Below, one piece after another: positions 4,721 through 6,099 of a stretch of DNA of 6,099 nt. Source of the DNA: Pseudomonadota bacterium (lineage in GTDB: Bacteria > Cyanobacteriota > Vampirovibrionia > LMEP-6097); assembly GCA_009924885.1 (NCBI GenBank), contig RFQS01000140.1, forward strand, positions 1-6,099. The letters are read 5' to 3'. Each line of letters starts with the position of its first letter. The first letter of the stretch is position 1. Below the pieces are notes generated by a model. It worked only from the letters and a program-made list of their open reading frames with translations, was not told the DNA's origin and did no database searches. A program made the position numbers and the translations under genes.

Positions 4721-5872
4721 ATGGTAATTGATTTTGAGCTAAATGAAACCCAGAAAGAACTTCAAAAATTAGCGAGCGATTTTGCAAGAAAAGAGATACT
4801 GCCGCAAGCAGAACATCACGATAAAGAGTCTAAATTCCCACTAGAGATAGCACAGAAAGCTTTCGAAGTGGGATTAATGAATCCTGGTTTCCCTGAATAT
4901 GTAGGTGGACTGGATCTCGGTATCTTAGAAGAATGTATTATCGCAGAGGAGCTAGGAGCCGCTTGTACTGGTATAGCTACTGCTCTAGGAGCTAATATGC
5001 TAGCTTCAGCACCACTCATAGTGGTAGATAATCATGAAATTAATAAAGAATTTTTAGCGCCGATGATGGAAGAAGTACAGTTCGCTTCCTACTGCGTAAC
5101 AGAGCCCAATGCTGGCTCAGACGTAGCTGGAGTACAGACTACAGCTAAAAAAATAGGCGATGAGTACATCATTAATGGTAATAAGCAGTGGATCACTGGT
5201 GCTAAATACGCTAAATGGTTCTACGTCTTAGCTCAAACCGATGCTAGTCAAGGTCATAAAGGACTTTCGGCATTCGTAGTACCAGCAGACACTCCTGGAG
5301 TAACAGTTAATAAAAAAGAAGACATGATGGGGCAAAGAGCAAGTAGCACTCACTCAGTAACTTTTAAAGATGTTAAAATCCCAGCTAAATATTTACTTGG
5401 TGCAGAGGGAGATGGTTTCAAAATATCAATGAAAGCCTTCGATAGAACACGCCCAGGAGTAGCTGCTGGTGCAGTGGGTATTATTAAAGCCTGTAGAGAT
5501 TATTCTATTAAATACTCTATGGAAAGAACTTCTTTCGGGGTACCTATAGCCATGCATGAAGCTGTGAGCTTTATGGTGGTAGAAATGGCTATGGAGCACG
5601 AAGCCGCTCAGTTATTAACCTGGAAATCAGCTTGGATGATAGATAAAGGTGAAAAAAATACTAAATTCGCTTCTTTTGCAAAAGCTTTCGCTGCTGATGC
5701 AGCCATGAAATCAGCTACTAATGCAGTACAAGTCTATGGTGGCTACGGATACTCTAAAGAATATCCAGTAGAAAAATTAATGCGTGACGCTAAAATCTAT
5801 CAGATTTATGAAGGTACTTCACAGATTCAGAGGTTGATTATTTCTAAAGAGATTTTTCTTAGAAGTAGTTAA
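4721..5872 (+). CDS. Acyl-CoA dehydrogenase, medium/short-chain (MCAD-like), FAD-dependent
   Basis: This flavoenzyme makes the trans-2 double bond in an acyl-CoA, the first step of fatty-acid beta-oxidation, and passes electrons to electron-transfer flavoprotein. It has 383 residues, the full family length, in the order N-terminal helical domain (about 1-120), central beta domain (about 121-235) and C-terminal helical domain. Visible signatures are YCVTEPNAGSDV (124-135), NGNKQWITGA (152-161), RTRPGVAAGAVGI (242-254), the FAD-contacting ERTSFG (268-273) and QVYGGYGY (337-344), and PVEKLMRDAKIYQIYEGTSQ (349-368). The catalytic base is Glu364 in YEGTSQ, the position used by MCAD, SCAD and similar enzymes; isovaleryl- and long-chain enzymes use another position. 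The C-terminal third closely follows mammalian MCAD in my recollection. Substrate chain length cannot be fixed from sequence. It is transcribed divergently from sucC. No etf, enoyl-CoA hydratase or thiolase gene is present in the window. The ATG at 4721 gives the normal N-terminus although no good ribosome binding site precedes it. Confidence 0.93.
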   Translation: MVIDFELNETQKELQKLASDFARKEILPQAEHHDKESKFPLEIAQKAFEVGLMNPGFPEYVGGLDLGILEECIIAEELGAACTGIATALGANMLASAPLIVVDNHEINKEFLAPMMEEVQFASYCVTEPNAGSDVAGVQTTAKKIGDEYIINGNKQWITGAKYAKWFYVLAQTDASQGHKGLSAFVVPADTPGVTVNKKEDMMGQRASSTHSVTFKDVKIPAKYLLGAEGDGFKISMKAFDRTRPGVAAGAVGIIKACRDYSIKYSMERTSFGVPIAMHEAVSFMVVEMAMEHEAAQLLTWKSAWMIDKGEKNTKFASFAKAFAADAAMKSATNAVQVYGGYGYSKEYPVEKLMRDAKIYQIYEGTSQIQRLIISKEIFLRSS

Positions 5873-5935
5873 AAATTCAGTGATAGGTTTTAGCATTTTC
5901 CACTGAGCCCTTAATCAATGTTAAAATCTTTCTTG

Positions 5936-6099
5936 ATGACTACTCACACAAAGTATCAAATGGTAATCGGGCTTGAAGTTCATGCCCAGCTGAAAACTGA
6001 GACCAAGCTTTTCTGTAGCTGCTCGACTAAATTTGGAGCTAAACCTAATCAGAATACCTGCCCAATCTGCATGGGATACCCTGGCGTATTACCTGTATT
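5936..6099 (+). CDS. gatB: Aspartyl/glutamyl-tRNA(Asn/Gln) amidotransferase subunit B, N-terminal part (3' truncated by window edge)
   Basis: GatB is the kinase/tRNA-binding subunit of GatCAB, which converts Glu-tRNA(Gln) to Gln-tRNA(Gln), and Asp-tRNA(Asn) to Asn-tRNA(Asn). Fifty-four codons are visible and the frame runs off the right edge. The signature is unmistakable: YQMVIGLEVHAQLKTETKLF, then the four-cysteine pattern CSC...CPIC, which forms a zinc site in GatB of known structure, then MGYPGVLPV. The start at 5936 gives MTTHTKYQMVIGLEVH, the usual distance to the GLE(V/I)H motif. An in-frame ATG at 5918 would add MLKSFL, and a TTG lies at 5933. None of the three has a clear ribosome binding site. 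The gene lies 63 bases after the acyl-CoA dehydrogenase stop in the same direction, and no strong terminator separates them. Confidence 0.93.
   Translation, partial: MTTHTKYQMVIGLEVHAQLKTETKLFCSCSTKFGAKPNQNTCPICMGYPGVLPV

Noticed and set aside
4816..5019. Reverse-strand frame inside the acyl-CoA dehydrogenase
   Set aside because: It is a shadow of the conserved gene, with Ala/Ser/Pro-rich composition and no start signals.
5876..5907. Terminator after the acyl-CoA dehydrogenase (TCAGTG ... CACTGA)
   Set aside because: The stem is only six bases (seven with a T-G pair) with an 18-base loop and no T run, so it is too weak to call.
1..6099. CRISPR array, insertion sequence, tRNA/rRNA gene or defence system
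   Set aside because: No direct-repeat arrays, transposase motifs, terminal repeats, or RNA gene signatures were seen. Apart from the left and right edges, the genes are intact and densely packed.

Overview
The window looks like a chromosomal segment from an AT-rich, flagellated, Gram-negative-type bacterium. By eye, G+C is a little under 40%. The strongest taxonomic clue is YidC. It lacks the N-terminal periplasmic P1 domain of proteobacterial YidC. Instead it has a roughly 145-residue insertion between its second and third core membrane segments, an arrangement I know from cyanobacterial YidC. Photosynthetic cyanobacteria have no flagella, yet this window carries fliK and flgD. Together these suggest a non-photosynthetic relative of the cyanobacteria (Vampirovibrionia/Melainabacteria). 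This is an inference from protein architecture, not a database match.

Layout. Positions 1-1385 (+ strand) are the tail of a flagellar operon: the C-terminal part of the hook-length control protein FliK (open at the left edge), the hook-cap scaffold FlgD, and a translationally coupled 108-residue protein that I cannot assign. Positions 1402-4578 (- strand) hold a compact unit read sucC-sucD-yidC: both subunits of ADP-forming succinate-CoA ligase, then the membrane insertase. The flagellar unit and this unit converge with only 16 bases between stop codons. A 9-bp perfect hairpin lies just inside the 3' end of yidC.

Positions 4579-4720 form a 142-base divergent regulatory region between sucC and an acyl-CoA dehydrogenase gene. 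It contains three inverted repeats, two of which overlap plausible promoter elements. Positions 4721-5872 (+) encode a full-length, MCAD-like acyl-CoA dehydrogenase with its catalytic glutamate. From 5936 to the right edge is the start of gatB, a subunit of the tRNA-dependent amidotransferase.

Functionally the window is mostly core biology: hook assembly, a TCA-cycle step that yields ATP, membrane protein insertion, fatty or branched acyl-CoA oxidation, and Gln/Asn-tRNA synthesis. I found no mobile element, CRISPR array, RNA gene or defence system, and no clear undescribed multi-gene system. The parts most worth a second look are the orphan protein after flgD, the YidC insertion with its Arg-to-Lys change, the palindromes between the divergent sucC and dehydrogenase genes, and the apparent lack of a ribosome binding site before the dehydrogenase and gatB.
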